Below are positions 36,046-45,184 of a stretch of 64,000 nt of DNA, one piece after another. The notes under the pieces are model-generated. The model did no database searches. It was given only the letters and a program-made list of their open reading frames with translations, and had not been told where the DNA came from. How positions within the stretch are numbered: the first letter of the stretch is position 1; each line of letters starts with the position of its first letter. This stretch comes from Sva-07 sp963716235 (GTDB lineage Bacteria > Actinomycetota > Acidimicrobiia > Acidimicrobiales > Ilumatobacteraceae): the NCBI GenBank assembly GCA_963716235.1, contig CAVQTE010000028.1, positions 1 through 64,000 of the forward strand, written 5' to 3'. The translations under genes were made by a program, and so were the position numbers.

Positions 36046-37059
36046 ACACCATCATCGACGCCGCCATCGACGAACTCGCCGTCACCATCGGCCGATCCCG
36101 AGCATGCCGATGCCTCGGACGATCCCGCGCCACCCACTACCGGCGACACCGCACCCCACGCCCTACCGGCCCACCACGACCACGCCCACGATCCCACCGG
36201 GCGCTCACCGACACCCAGGTCGACGAGATCCTCGCCGTGTTGAACTCCGAGCGGTTCTGTGACCAAGCCCCCGCCCAGATCTGGGCGACCCTGCTCGACG
36301 AGGGCCGCTACCTCGCCTCGGTGTCCACGATGTATCGGATCCTGCGCTCGCAACACCAGGTCCGTGAACGACGCCGCCAAGCCCGTCACCCTGCTCACGT
36401 CAAGCCTGAACTCGTCGCCACCGGACCGAACCAGGTGTGGTCCTGGGACATCACCAAACTCGCCGGACCCCACAAATGGAACTGGTTCCACCTCTACGTC
36501 ATCTTGGACGTCTACTCCCGTTACGCCGTCGGCTGGCTCGTCGCACCACGCGAATCCGACCGCCTCGCCGAACAACTCATCGCCGCCTGCGCCCGCCGCC
36601 GAGAACATCCCCGCCGGCCAACTCACCCTCCACGCCGACCGCGGCTCCTCGATGACCTCGAGAACCGTCGCCCAACTCCTCGCCGACCTCGGCGTCACCC
36701 GCTCCCACTCGAGACCCCACGTCTCCAACGACAACCCCTACTCCGAATCACAATTCAAAACCCTGAAGAACACACCCCGCTTCCCCGAACGGTTCGCCAG
36801 CCTCGCCCACGCCCGCAGCTTCACCGACACCTTCTTCGACCACTACAACCACCACCACCGCCACTCCGGCATCGGCTACCACACACCCGCCAGCGTCCAC
36901 CACGGCCACCACCACGCCATCAGAGCCCACCGCCAAGCCGTCCTCGACCACGCCTACACACTCGAACCCCACCGCTTCCGACGACCACCCAAAGCACCCC
37001 AAGTCCCCAACATCACCTGGATCAACCAACCCCAACCAGATCTGTCTCACACCCCTTGA
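35991..37059 (+). CDS. IS3 family OrfB transposase (DDE integrase core), frameshifted
   Basis: The frame entered by -1 slippage runs VDTIIDAAIDELAVTIGRSR then QVDEILAVLNSERFCDQAP (HTH_21-like) into the catalytic core: first Asp in VWSWDITKLAGPHKW, second in LTLHADRGSSMTS, Glu in NPYSESQFKTLK. One extra base at about 36588 separates LAEQLIAA from APAAENIPAGQLTLHADRG. The protein ends DLSHTP, its stop lying inside the right inverted repeat. With the frame broken, transposition would fail unless the indel is a sequencing error. Confidence 0.85.
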
Positions 37060-37073
37060 CATCTTCCGTCCCG

Positions 37074-37081
37074 GCGAACTC
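37074..37081 (+). repeat. Target-site duplication of IS256 element, left copy
   Basis: GCGAACTC directly abuts the left inverted repeat and is repeated exactly at 38497-38504. Confidence 0.9.
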
Positions 37082-38496
37082 GGGACTGTCAGACGATTGG
37101 TGTAACTGGTCTGGCGGTGCATGTTGGCTGTTGGGATCGTAGGCCTCAGAAGAGGCGGCCCTCGAAGGTGATGGCGAAGGCGTTGAGGGCGGGCTTCCAG
37201 CGGTTCATCCATCGTTCTTGGCCGGTGCCGGTCGGGTCGAGCGAACGCACGACCATGTAGAGGCACTTCATCGCTGCCTGCTCGTTCGGGAAATGCCCCC
37301 TCGCCCGGGTCGCTCGCCGGAACCTGGCGTTCAGCGACTCGATCGCGTTCGTGGAATAGATCACTCGTCGGATCTCGGGTGAGTAGTCCAAGAACGGCAC
37401 GAACTCGGACCAGGCGTTGGCCCACAGGGTGCGGATCGCCGGGTAACGGTCGCCCCATTTGTCGTGGAACTCGTCGAGGCGAACTTGGGCGTCGTCTTCG
37501 TTGACGGCGGTGTAGACCGGTCGCAGGTCTTTGGCCATGGCGTCCCAGTCGCGCCGGCTGGCGAGGCGGAACGTGTTGCGAATCAAATGCAGCACACAGG
37601 TCTGCACCACCGCGAGCGGCCAGGTCGCTTCGATCGATTCGGGCAACCCTTTCAGTCCGTCGCACACGACGATGCAGACGTCGTCGACACCACGGTTCTT
37701 GATCTCGGTCAACACCTGCAACCAGTACTTGGCGCCCTCGCCGCCGGTGCCGACCCACAACCCCAAGATGTCGCGTTGACCGTCAACAGTGACGCCGATG
37801 GCGGTGTAGACGGGCCGGTTGGCGACTTGACCGTCGCGGATCTTCACCATGATCGCGTCGATGAAGATCACCGGATACACACGGTCGAGTGGCCGGTTCT
37901 GCCACTCGGCCAAGTCCTCGAGAACCCGATCAGTGATCTTCGAGATCGTCTCGCGACTCACCTCGGTCCCATACGTCTCGGCGAGATGGGCTTGGACCTC
38001 ACCAGTCGTCAACCCCTTTGCGATGAGCGAGATGACCATCGAGTCGACCCCGTTCAGCCGACGTTGGCGCTTCTTCACCGTCGCGGGTTCGAAGCTGCTG
38101 TCACGATCGCGGGGCACGTCGATGTCGACTGGGCCGATCTCGGTGATCACCGTTTTCGAACGGGTCCCGTTACGAGAGTTGGCGCCGTTGCGGCCGGCAG
38201 CGTCGTGCTTGGTGTAGCCGAGATGCTCATCCATCTCGACCTCCAACCCGGTCTCGAGGATCTGCTTGGTGAGCTCACCCAACAACCCTCCCGGGCCGAC
38301 CAAGTCGATGCCGTCAGCGTGTGCTCGCGCGACGAGCTCTTCCGCGATCGACTGGTCGAGTCGACCGTCATCGTTGTCGTTGGTGGGCGGTGTCGCCACC
38401 ACCACATCATGGTCTGTCATTGTCTGTCCTTCCGGCCGAACCATGACGGTTCAGCGTGTCAGGCCAGACCAGTTCCACCGTTCATCTGACAGTCCC
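37082..38496 (-). mobile_element. IS256-family insertion sequence with intact ends
   Basis: 1415 bp bounded by 34-bp inverted repeats at 37082-37115 and 38463-38496; outer GGGACTGTCAGA and inner AACTGGTCTGGC blocks are conserved with about five mismatches between. An 8-bp target duplication (GCGAACTC) flanks it, as expected for the family. One intact transposase gene fills it on the minus strand. Intact ends plus a perfect duplication indicate a recent insertion. It sits only 13 bases beyond the right end of the IS3 element, excluding the duplicated bases. Confidence 0.93.
37146..38420 (-). CDS. IS256 family (mutator-type) transposase
   Basis: 424 residues from ATG 38420, which has AAGGA about seven bases upstream; an in-frame start at 38444 is less likely. 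The DDE residues are visible in VIFIDAIMVKIRDGQV, CIVVCDGLKGLPESIEATWP and STNAIESLNARFRRA. Other family landmarks are GLTTGEVQAHLAETYG and VVQTCVLHLIRNTFR (the C/DxxC...H insertion domain). The frame is unbroken. Confidence 0.96.
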   Translation of the reverse strand: MTDHDVVVATPPTNDNDDGRLDQSIAEELVARAHADGIDLVGPGGLLGELTKQILETGLEVEMDEHLGYTKHDAAGRNGANSRNGTRSKTVITEIGPVDIDVPRDRDSSFEPATVKKRQRRLNGVDSMVISLIAKGLTTGEVQAHLAETYGTEVSRETISKITDRVLEDLAEWQNRPLDRVYPVIFIDAIMVKIRDGQVANRPVYTAIGVTVDGQRDILGLWVGTGGEGAKYWLQVLTEIKNRGVDDVCIVVCDGLKGLPESIEATWPLAVVQTCVLHLIRNTFRLASRRDWDAMAKDLRPVYTAVNEDDAQVRLDEFHDKWGDRYPAIRTLWANAWSEFVPFLDYSPEIRRVIYSTNAIESLNARFRRATRARGHFPNEQAAMKCLYMVVRSLDPTGTGQERWMNRWKPALNAFAITFEGRLF

Positions 38497-38504
38497 GCGA
38501 ACTC
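38497..38504 (+). repeat. Target-site duplication of IS256 element, right copy
   Basis: GCGAACTC, identical to 37074-37081. The start codon of the DUF222/HNH gene lies 28 bases further on, so the insertion has separated that gene from most of its original upstream region. Confidence 0.9.
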
Positions 38505-38532
38505 TGTGACACCCCCTCGTCATGATGGGGAT

Positions 38533-39747
38533 ATGGAGATCAGCGCAGTTGTCGAGCGAATCGGGCGCATCGGCGCAGCGCGCGTCGACCTTGCTGCGGG
38601 CCGCACCGACCGAGAATCTGCGTTGGTTGATGTGCGCAGGGTGCGGGCCTGGTTGGACGCGTCGGAGGCTGATCTGGTTCGGGGGCTGGCGGCGCTGGTG
38701 TCGTTCCCGGAGCAGGCCATCGCTGAGTCGTCGAAGGGGTCGCTGGGTCAGGCGTCGGCGGTGATGGAACGTGCGGCGACGTTGGAGTCGGCGCGGGCGA
38801 TGGCGGCGGCGTTGGATCGTGGAGCGGTGACGGCTGGTCATGTCGATGCGATCACCCGGGTCGGCAGGACGCTGGATGCGGCCCAGCGGGACGAACTGAT
38901 GGAACGGGTGGATGCGCTGGTGGTCGTGGCTGAGCACGCCAGCGAGGCGGAGTTCGCTCGGCGGGTGCGTGACGAAGCCCGCCGGGTGCAGGCCGCCGAC
39001 GGTATGGACACCCTGGAACGTCAACGCCGCGCGACCAGCTTGCGGACGTGGGTGGATCTCGACGGCATGTGGAACGTGCGTGGTCGCTTCGACCCCGTCA
39101 CCGGTGTCAAGCTCGACGCACGACTCACTGAATCGTTGCAGGCCTTGTTCGCTGCTTCCATCCCCGACGGCTGTCCAACCGATCCGACCGCAAAGCAGGA
39201 CCATCTGCGAGCCTTGGCGTTCGCGGACATGACCCTCAACGGCGGCAGCGGATCGAAGCCGGGCCGGGCGGAGTTCGTCGTCGTGATCGATGCCGACGCC
39301 CCAGCCCTGACCGGACCGGTGGCAGAGTTCTCGATCCCCGTCGAGATCCCGGCTCGGGTGCTCGCAGAGCTGGCCGACGACGCCGATGTCCGTACCGTCG
39401 TGGTGCGCAACGGGATCGTGCTGCATGCTCCTGGGAGCCTCGACCTGGGTCGCACCACACGGTTGGCGAACCGGGCGCAACGTCGAGCGTTGCGTGGCCT
39501 GTATGCGACGTGTGGGATCCCGGGCTGTCACGTCCACTACGACCGCTGCAAGCTGCATCACGTCATCTGGTGGCGGAACGGGGGCCGCACCGACCTCGAC
39601 AATCTCCTGCCGGTCTGCGTTCGGCACCACCACAAGATCCATGACTCGGGCTGGGAACTCACCGTTGGCCCCAACCGCCGACTCACCATCCGCTATCCCG
39701 ATGGCACCACCCAAACCACCGGACCCCCCACCATCCGCGCCGCCTGA
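38533..39747 (+). CDS. DUF222 domain HNH endonuclease-like protein (13E12-repeat type)
   Basis: 404 residues. The N-terminal DUF222 region is helical (RVRAWLDASEADLVRGLAAL, AALDRGAVTAGHVDAITRVG, ARRVQAADGMDTLERQRRAT). The C-terminal HNH nuclease module is CHVHYDRCKLHHVIWWRNGG then DLDNLLPVCVRHHHKIHDSG, with the metal/catalytic HH, N and HxxxH all present. Such genes are abundant in high-GC actinobacteria, often in many copies; their role is unclear and mobility or restriction-like activity has been proposed. The IS256 element inserted 28 bases upstream of the ATG at 38533. Confidence 0.92.
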   Translation: MEISAVVERIGRIGAARVDLAAGRTDRESALVDVRRVRAWLDASEADLVRGLAALVSFPEQAIAESSKGSLGQASAVMERAATLESARAMAAALDRGAVTAGHVDAITRVGRTLDAAQRDELMERVDALVVVAEHASEAEFARRVRDEARRVQAADGMDTLERQRRATSLRTWVDLDGMWNVRGRFDPVTGVKLDARLTESLQALFAASIPDGCPTDPTAKQDHLRALAFADMTLNGGSGSKPGRAEFVVVIDADAPALTGPVAEFSIPVEIPARVLAELADDADVRTVVVRNGIVLHAPGSLDLGRTTRLANRAQRRALRGLYATCGIPGCHVHYDRCKLHHVIWWRNGGRTDLDNLLPVCVRHHHKIHDSGWELTVGPNRRLTIRYPDGTTQTTGPPTIRAA

Positions 39748-40110
39748 TCGTTACTCATGGTGTCGGACACATCGGTAGCAGATCGCGGAACGGGTCTGCC
39801 AGGTGCTGTCCGGGCGAAGTACGAAGTGGAGCGATCCTGGTGTACCGCATCGACGGCGGCTTGATCAGCGAAATCCTGATCCTTGACCGAGGGGCCGGGG
39901 GTTCGGCCGACTGAGCCCGGCCGCGAGCAGGCCGGACTCGTGACACGCCACGCGGCGACGCCCGCGGCTTCATGGGAACTTCATCGTCATCGCGACGAGC
40001 GCTTCACGGGGTGGCAGTTGGATGAGTGGTGCAAGGACAAGAGCCCGACGGAGATCCGGAGAAGGGCTCCGGCAACGCCAAAGGTTCGAGACACTCAGAA
40101 GGGAGTGGTC
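39748..40110 (+). other. 363-base gap with a SnoaL-like gene-end relic
   Basis: No complete gene is visible. From 39810 to 39914 one frame reads GAILVYRIDGGLISEILILD followed by a short tail and TGA, resembling the last beta strands of a SnoaL/NTF2-like protein without its body. GGTGTC-G-GACAC at 39757-39768 is a short relative of the GTC-N-GAC palindromes seen elsewhere. A Shine-Dalgarno-like GGGAG precedes the next gene. Confidence 0.4.
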
Positions 40111-40491
40111 ATGAAGAAGATGTTGCTCACACTCACCACAGTCGGAGTGCTCGCCGTTCCGGCGGGCATGGCCCTGGCCCAGTCCGACACCACCGAACCG
40201 GCAGCACCGGTTCCCACCTGTGTCGATCCCGTGCAAGACCGGGATCGGGATCGTGACCGCACCGCAGACCAGGATTCGCTGGGCGCGCAGGATCAAGTGC
40301 GCACGCAGCTGCGGACGCAGCTCCATCTCGAGGACGGCACCTGCGACGCTGACTGCACGGGTGATCAGGCCCGCCAGCAGGAACACACCCGCCTGCAGGA
40401 GCAAGCCCAGCTTGCCGACGGCACCGGCGTCGGCGCCATGCATCGCATGGGCGAGATGGGTGCTGCCGCAACCAGCCGCGGAAATGGCTGA
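40111..40491 (+). CDS. Small exported Asp/Arg/Gln-rich protein
   Basis: 126 residues. A Sec signal peptide MKKMLLTLTTVGVLAVPAGM ends near ALAQS. The mature part is hydrophilic: DRDRDRDRTADQD, QDQVRTQLRTQLHLEDG, two pairs of cysteines (one at PTCVD, then GTCDADCTG) and a Met/His-containing end (GAMHRMGEMG). The composition suggests metal or cation binding but no family was recognised. ATG 40111 is preceded by GGGAG. It lies 72 bases before a DUF2202 lipoprotein and may share its transcript and the downstream two-component system's control. Confidence 0.7.
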   Translation: MKKMLLTLTTVGVLAVPAGMALAQSDTTEPAAPVPTCVDPVQDRDRDRDRTADQDSLGAQDQVRTQLRTQLHLEDGTCDADCTGDQARQQEHTRLQEQAQLADGTGVGAMHRMGEMGAAATSRGNG

Positions 40492-40563
40492 CACCGGACA
40501 GCTGCCGGGACGTGATGTCCCGGCAGTTCCGCGTCCACGCATAACACCATGAAGGAGGTCATC

Positions 40564-41265
40564 ATGAACCCGACACGCATGTTCGCAGTGCGTCAGCTGT
40601 CGAATCGCGCGCTCGCACTCGCTGCAGCGACCGTCATGGCATTCGGAGCGACCGCCTGTGACGACACCGCAGCGGAGCCAAGCGCCACCACTTCCACCCC
40701 GATCCCGACGGCGACGGCCGACGGGTCCGTCGAGGCCTCGGTGCTCTCCGACGACGAGGTGGCCGGCCTGTTGTGGATGCGTGAGGAGGAACAGCTTGCC
40801 CACGACGTGTACGTCGCGCTCGGTGAGCTGTGGGGCCTGCCGATCTTCGAGAACATCGCTGCGAGCGAGGGCACCCACATCGAGGCAGTGTCCCGTCTGC
40901 TCGATCGGTACGGCATCGACGACCCGGCGCAGGGCAATGAACCGGCCACGTTCACCGACCCTGCGATCCAGACCCTGTACGACCAGCTGGTGGCTGATGG
41001 CGGCGCGTCGCTCGAAGCGGCCTTGGCAGTGGGAGCGCTGATCGAGGAACTCGACATCAGTGACTTGCAGGAGCGCAGTGCAGAGACCGACGTCGCCGAG
41101 ATCACCAGGGTGTACGCGACCCTCGAACGCGGCTCGCGCAACCACTTGCGTGCCTTCACGTCCCAACTCGATTCGCGCGGGGTGCCGTACGAGCCCACTC
41201 AGCTCGACCCGGCCACCTTCGACGCGATCGTGTCCAGCGAGATGGAACGCGGACAGGACGGCTGA
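40564..41265 (+). CDS. DUF2202 ferritin-like lipoprotein
   Basis: 233 residues. After a signal sequence with lipobox-like FGATAC the mature protein has a Thr-rich linker and a DUF2202 domain: LSDDEVAGLLWMREEEQLAH, DVYVALGELWGLPIFENIAA, SEGTHIEAVSRLLDRYG and RGSRNHLRAFTSQL. The EEEQLAHDVY, E..H and H segments are the ferritin-like carboxylate/His ligand pattern. DUF2202 proteins often accompany metal-responsive two-component systems, as here. Probably binds or oxidises a metal at the cell surface; exact function unknown. Confidence 0.85.
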   Translation: MNPTRMFAVRQLSNRALALAAATVMAFGATACDDTAAEPSATTSTPIPTATADGSVEASVLSDDEVAGLLWMREEEQLAHDVYVALGELWGLPIFENIAASEGTHIEAVSRLLDRYGIDDPAQGNEPATFTDPAIQTLYDQLVADGGASLEAALAVGALIEELDISDLQERSAETDVAEITRVYATLERGSRNHLRAFTSQLDSRGVPYEPTQLDPATFDAIVSSEMERGQDG

Positions 41266-41318
41266 CGTCGTGAGCAACGATGGATCGTTCCGGCGCCGGC
41301 AACGACGGGACTCCTACG

Positions 41319-42023
41319 ATGAACTTCGTGCCGCGTGAACGAATCCTGGTGGTCGACGACGAGGCCGGCATCCGCGACCTCGTCGGCTCGTACCTACGCA
41401 GCGAGGGGTTCGAAGTGGAAGAAGCCGTCGACGGCGAGGACGCTCTGGCGAAGTTCGGTCGGCATCCTCATGATCTGGTCGTGCTGGACCTCCGCCTGCC
41501 GGGCATCGGCGGGCTCGACGTGTTGCGTGAGATCCGGCGCACATCGCAGGTGTACGTGATCGTGCTGACCGCCCGGGCCGACGAAACCGACAAGTTGATC
41601 GGGCTGGAGCTCGGCGCCGACGACTACATCACCAAACCGTTCAGCCCACGCGAGCTCGTGGCCCGCGTGCGCGCCGTGCTTCGTCGACGTCGCGATGGCG
41701 GTCCCGACGACGACGATGTGACCCGGTTCGACGGCCTCGTCATCGATGTCGGTCGCCACGAAGTACGCGTCGACGACGAGCCGGTCGAACTGACGAGTCT
41801 GGAGTTCCAGCTCCTTGCCAGCCTTGCGGAGGCGCCGGGACGAGTCTTCACACGCCGTCAACTCATCGAGCGCGTGTGGGGGTGGGATTTCTACGGCGAC
41901 GAACGCCTGGTCGACGTCCACATCGGGAACCTCCGCAGAGCCATCGGCGACGCTGCCGACGAACCCCGATTCGTCGGGACCGTACGTGGCGTCGGATACA
42001 AGTTCGTGGCGCAACCGTTGTGA
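41319..42023 (+). CDS. OmpR/PhoB-family response regulator
   Basis: 234 residues. Receiver domain: acidic pair in VVDDEAGIRD, phosphoacceptor Asp57 in LVVLDLRLPG, Thr in IVLTARAD and Lys in DDYITKPF. C-terminal winged helix: VELTSLEFQLLASLAEAPGR, FTRRQLIERVWGWDFYGDER, VDVHIGNLRRAIGD, VRGVGYKF. ATG 41319 is used (an in-frame start at 41280 would add 13 residues). Its stop overlaps the GTG of the histidine kinase gene (GTGA), so they are coupled. Confidence 0.95.
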   Translation: MNFVPRERILVVDDEAGIRDLVGSYLRSEGFEVEEAVDGEDALAKFGRHPHDLVVLDLRLPGIGGLDVLREIRRTSQVYVIVLTARADETDKLIGLELGADDYITKPFSPRELVARVRAVLRRRRDGGPDDDDVTRFDGLVIDVGRHEVRVDDEPVELTSLEFQLLASLAEAPGRVFTRRQLIERVWGWDFYGDERLVDVHIGNLRRAIGDAADEPRFVGTVRGVGYKFVAQPL

Positions 42024-43174
42024 CGATCCCGTTGCTTCCTCGCCGACTGCGCACGCGACTGTTCCTGTCGTACGTGGTGGTCGTGGCTGCCGGCGCTGTC
42101 GCGATGCTGGTCGTGGGCACGGTGGTGACCAGGACGGCGTACGAGCAACGCATCGGCGGGTTCGGGCTCGGTCGCGGTCAGGGCCGCTCCGACACTGTCA
42201 GCGAATCTCAACTCCGCTCGGCGCTCGATGAGTCGCTCACTCCGGCACTGCTCGTCGGAGTCGGCGCGGCGTTGTTCACGGCCACGATCGTGGCGCTGTT
42301 CGTCGGCGCCCGGTTGTTGCGCCCCATCGACGAACTCCGGGCGGCGACTCGCCGGATGGCTGCCGGCGACTATGCGGTGAAGGTGCCCGTACCCGCCGAG
42401 ATGGAGCTGGCCTCGCTGGCGAACGATGTGAACGAACTCGGTGAGCACCTTGCGACCACCGAGCGACGTCGCACTCAACTCCTCGGCGAGGTGACCCATG
42501 AGCTGCGTACGCCGATCACCGTCATTCGGGGGCAGACCGAAGGGCTCATCGACGGTGTGGTGGCACCCTCGGTGGAGGTGTACGCGGCGATTGCCGACGA
42601 GGCGGCGCGCCTGCAGCGAATGGTCGACGATCTCACGCTTCTCTCGCGGGCCGACGAAGGCACGCTCGAAGTCCATCTCGCCGACCTCGATCTGGCAGCG
42701 GTGGCCGTCACCGCGGCCGAACGGCTGAGGCCGCAGTTCGACTACGCGAACGTCGCCCTCGTCATCGACGTCGACAACCCGCCCGGGCCGCTCCCGGTTC
42801 GTGGTGACAGCGATCGGTTGGCGCAGGTGTTGTCCAACCTGTTGGGCAATGCGCTCGGCCACACTCCGCCGTCCGGCACCGTGACGCTGCGCTGCGGCCG
42901 TGACCGGGCCATGGCGTTCGTCGACGTGGTCGACACCGGGCCCGGCATTCCCGACGACGAGCTCGAACGCATCTTCGAACGCTTCTACCGCAGATCCGGC
43001 GATGGCGAATCAACGGTGGGTCCACTCCGAGCCGGGCGCGGGATCGGCCTGACGATCGCTCGCAGCCTCGCTCGCGCTCAAGGTGGCGACGTCGTCGCGT
43101 CATCGGCAGGACCGGGCAGGGGCGCAACGTTCCGGATGACGATCCCATCGAACGTCGGCCGAGCGCCTGGGTGA
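42020..43174 (+). CDS. Sensor histidine kinase
   Basis: 384 residues from the GTG overlapping the regulator stop. Two transmembrane helices (LFLSYVVVVAAGAVAMLVVG and LLVGVGAALFTATIVALFVG) enclose a short Gly/Arg-rich periplasmic loop of about 40 residues. A HAMP domain follows (ARLLRPIDELRAATRRMAAG), the phosphorylated His160 is in LGEVTHELRTPITVI, and the ATPase boxes are NLLGNALGHTP (N), VDTGPGIPDDELERIFERFY (G1/F) and GRGIGLTIARSLARAQGG (G2). The sensed signal is unknown; the very short sensor loop suggests membrane or metal sensing. Confidence 0.95.
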   Translation: MTIPLLPRRLRTRLFLSYVVVVAAGAVAMLVVGTVVTRTAYEQRIGGFGLGRGQGRSDTVSESQLRSALDESLTPALLVGVGAALFTATIVALFVGARLLRPIDELRAATRRMAAGDYAVKVPVPAEMELASLANDVNELGEHLATTERRRTQLLGEVTHELRTPITVIRGQTEGLIDGVVAPSVEVYAAIADEAARLQRMVDDLTLLSRADEGTLEVHLADLDLAAVAVTAAERLRPQFDYANVALVIDVDNPPGPLPVRGDSDRLAQVLSNLLGNALGHTPPSGTVTLRCGRDRAMAFVDVVDTGPGIPDDELERIFERFYRRSGDGESTVGPLRAGRGIGLTIARSLARAQGGDVVASSAGPGRGATFRMTIPSNVGRAPG

Positions 43175-44572
43175 ATCGGCACGAAGATACGGTTCCGCGG
43201 GTGACCGAGGACACGACCGTCGCCGACGCTGCGGCCACAGTCGGGGGTACGCAGCGCGTGCACGTGGTGGTGATCGGAGCGGGGTTCGGTGGCATCCGAG
43301 TGGCGAAGGGCCTCAGCGAACTCGATCTCCACCGAGCCGGCGCCCCGTGCGAGGTCGCCGTGACGGTCATCGACGCGAACAACTTTCACACCTTTCAACC
43401 GCTGCTGTACCAAGTGGCCACGGCCGGCCTCGACAGCGACGACGTGTGTTTCCCGGTGCGAGCCATCATTCGCACGCATCGTTCGACTCGATTCGTGCTC
43501 GGTTCGGTGCGGGCCGTCGACCTCTCCACACGAACCGTGACGATCGATGAGGATCGGTGCATCGCCTACGACTATCTCGTCGTCGCGGCCGGGAGCGTCA
43601 GCGCGGACTTCGGGATCACCGGGGTTGACGCCCACACTTTCGCGTTGAAGACGATTCACGACGCGGCTCGCGATCCGGGACCACCTCGTGGCGAGGTTCG
43701 AGGCGGCCAGCAGCCGTCCTCACGGAACGGTCGACCTCGGCATGATCGTCGTCGGCGGAGGGCCGACGGGCGTCGAGATGGCCGGCAGTCTGCGCGAACT
43801 CGTCGACAAGGTCCTCCGCAGGGACTTCCCCGAGTTCGCCGACGACCGTGTGCCCATCACGCTCGTCGAAGCGGCCGACCGAGTGCTCGGACCGTTCCAT
43901 CCGTCGCTGTCGGAGCGGGCTCGACGGTCGCTGGTTCGCCGGGGTGTCGACGTCGAGACCGGTACCAGTGTCGATCACGTCGAACACGAAACGGTCGTCC
44001 TCACCGATGGCCGACGGCTCACCGCCGGGACGATCGTGTGGGCCACGGGGGTCAAGGCCAACCCTGTCGCATCACTCCTCGGTGTCGAACTCGGCCCTGG
44101 AGACCGGATACCGGTTGGCGCCGACCTGTCGCTTGCCGAGCATCCCGAGGTGTTCGCGATCGGCGACATCGCGCTCTCGCCGACTGCCGATGGCCGGCCC
44201 TTGCCACAGGTCGCACAACCGGCGATCCAAGGCGGCAAGCACGTGGCGTTGCAGATCGCAGCGCGCATCGAGGGTCGGCCGACGAGTCCATTCGTGTACA
44301 GGGACAAGGGCTCGATGGCCACCATCGGTCGTCACCAGGCGGTCACCGAGTTCCCGAACGGTCTGCGATTCCACGGCGTGGCCGGCTGGCTGATGTGGCT
44401 CGGACTCCACATCGTGTACCTCATGGGTTTCCGGAATCGAGCGAACGTGCTCGTGAACTGGGCGTGGAACTACGTCACCTACGACCACGGTTCCCGAAAC
44501 CTGATCCTCGACAGCGGCCGATCTCCCAGCGATCGCACCGGCGCTCACCGTCCCTCGTCCGAGGGGACGTGA
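43171..44572 (+). CDS. ndh: Type II NADH dehydrogenase (NDH-2) / FAD-dependent oxidoreductase, frameshifted
   Basis: About 466 residues after correction. The FAD-binding VVVIGAGFGGIRVAKGL opens the protein, with NNFHTFQPLLYQVATAGL typical of NDH-2. The NADH-binding GMIVVGGGPTGVEMAGSLRE and the second FAD motif PEVFAIGDIAL follow. Near the C-terminus RFHGVAGWLMWLGLHIVYLM is the membrane-attachment region. One extra G at about 43672 splits LKTIHDAAR from IRDHLVARFEAASS. The enzyme passes electrons from NADH to quinone without proton pumping. The GTG at 43171 overlaps the kinase stop; GTG 43201 is an alternative. Confidence 0.88.
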
Positions 44573-44614
44573 CATCGCCTGGTGACCTATCGTCGCATCT
44601 CGGAGGAGATCGAG

Positions 44615-45184
44615 ATGACGAGCCTGCACGACCGTCCGAACACCGCACTCGTGGTGATCGACGTCCAGAACAACGTGGTGGGCAATGCCCATGAGCGTGA
44701 TCGTGTGGTGGCAAACATCGCCACGTTGGTCGACCGGGCCAGGGCCGAGGACGTCGCGGTGATCTGGGTGCAGCACTCCGACGACGACCTCGTGGCCGAC
44801 ACCGATGGTTGGCGGATCGTGCCGGAGTTGCAGCCTGGCGCCGCTGAGCCGGTGGTACACAAGGCCTACGGCGACTCCTTCGAGGCGACCACGCTCGAGT
44901 CCGAACTGGCAGCACGGGGCGTCGGCCGCGTTGTCGTCACCGGGGCCCAGACCGACGCCTGTATCCGCGCCACGCTGCACGGCGCGTTCGTGCGCGGCTA
45001 CGACACGACGCTGGTCGCCGACGCGCACACCACCGAGGACCTCTCCGACTACGGACTTCCCCCGGCCGACAAGGTGATCGCCCACACCAACATGTACTGG
45101 ACGTGGCAGGGCGCTCCCGACCGGGTCGCATCGGTGGTCGACGCCGCCGACGTCGACTTGGGAGATCGGGTCGGCACGTCATGA
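44615..45184 (+). CDS. Isochorismatase-family cysteine hydrolase
   Basis: 189 residues. The triad of the isochorismatase-like hydrolases is present: Asp16 in LVVIDVQNN, Lys83 in VVHKAYGDSF and Cys116 in VTGAQTDACIRAT. Members include nicotinamidases, ureidoacrylate and N-carbamoylsarcosine amidases and isochorismatases; nothing here specifies which. ATG 44615 is fixed by GGAGGAG at 44602-44608. The stop overlaps the ATG of the following enoyl-CoA hydratase gene. Confidence 0.9.
   Translation: MTSLHDRPNTALVVIDVQNNVVGNAHERDRVVANIATLVDRARAEDVAVIWVQHSDDDLVADTDGWRIVPELQPGAAEPVVHKAYGDSFEATTLESELAARGVGRVVVTGAQTDACIRATLHGAFVRGYDTTLVADAHTTEDLSDYGLPPADKVIAHTNMYWTWQGAPDRVASVVDAADVDLGDRVGTS

Larger units (their letters stand above)
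35537..37061 (+). mobile_element. IS3-family insertion sequence
   Basis: About 1.5 kb, bounded by imperfect inverted repeats: left 35537-35557 (TGTCCA...GTGAGACAG) and right 37042-37061, whose reverse complement is TGTCAAGGGGTGTGAGACAG. Both ends begin TGTC and share GTGAGACAG. It carries orfA and orfB in the -1 relation typical of IS3. No convincing short target duplication is visible at the proposed ends, so the boundaries are approximate by a few bases. Confidence 0.8.

Noticed and set aside
43171..44694. 507-residue Arg-rich C-terminal half in the first frame of ndh
   Set aside because: After about 43672 this frame is a low-complexity shadow; the NADH-binding and second FAD motifs are in the +1 frame.
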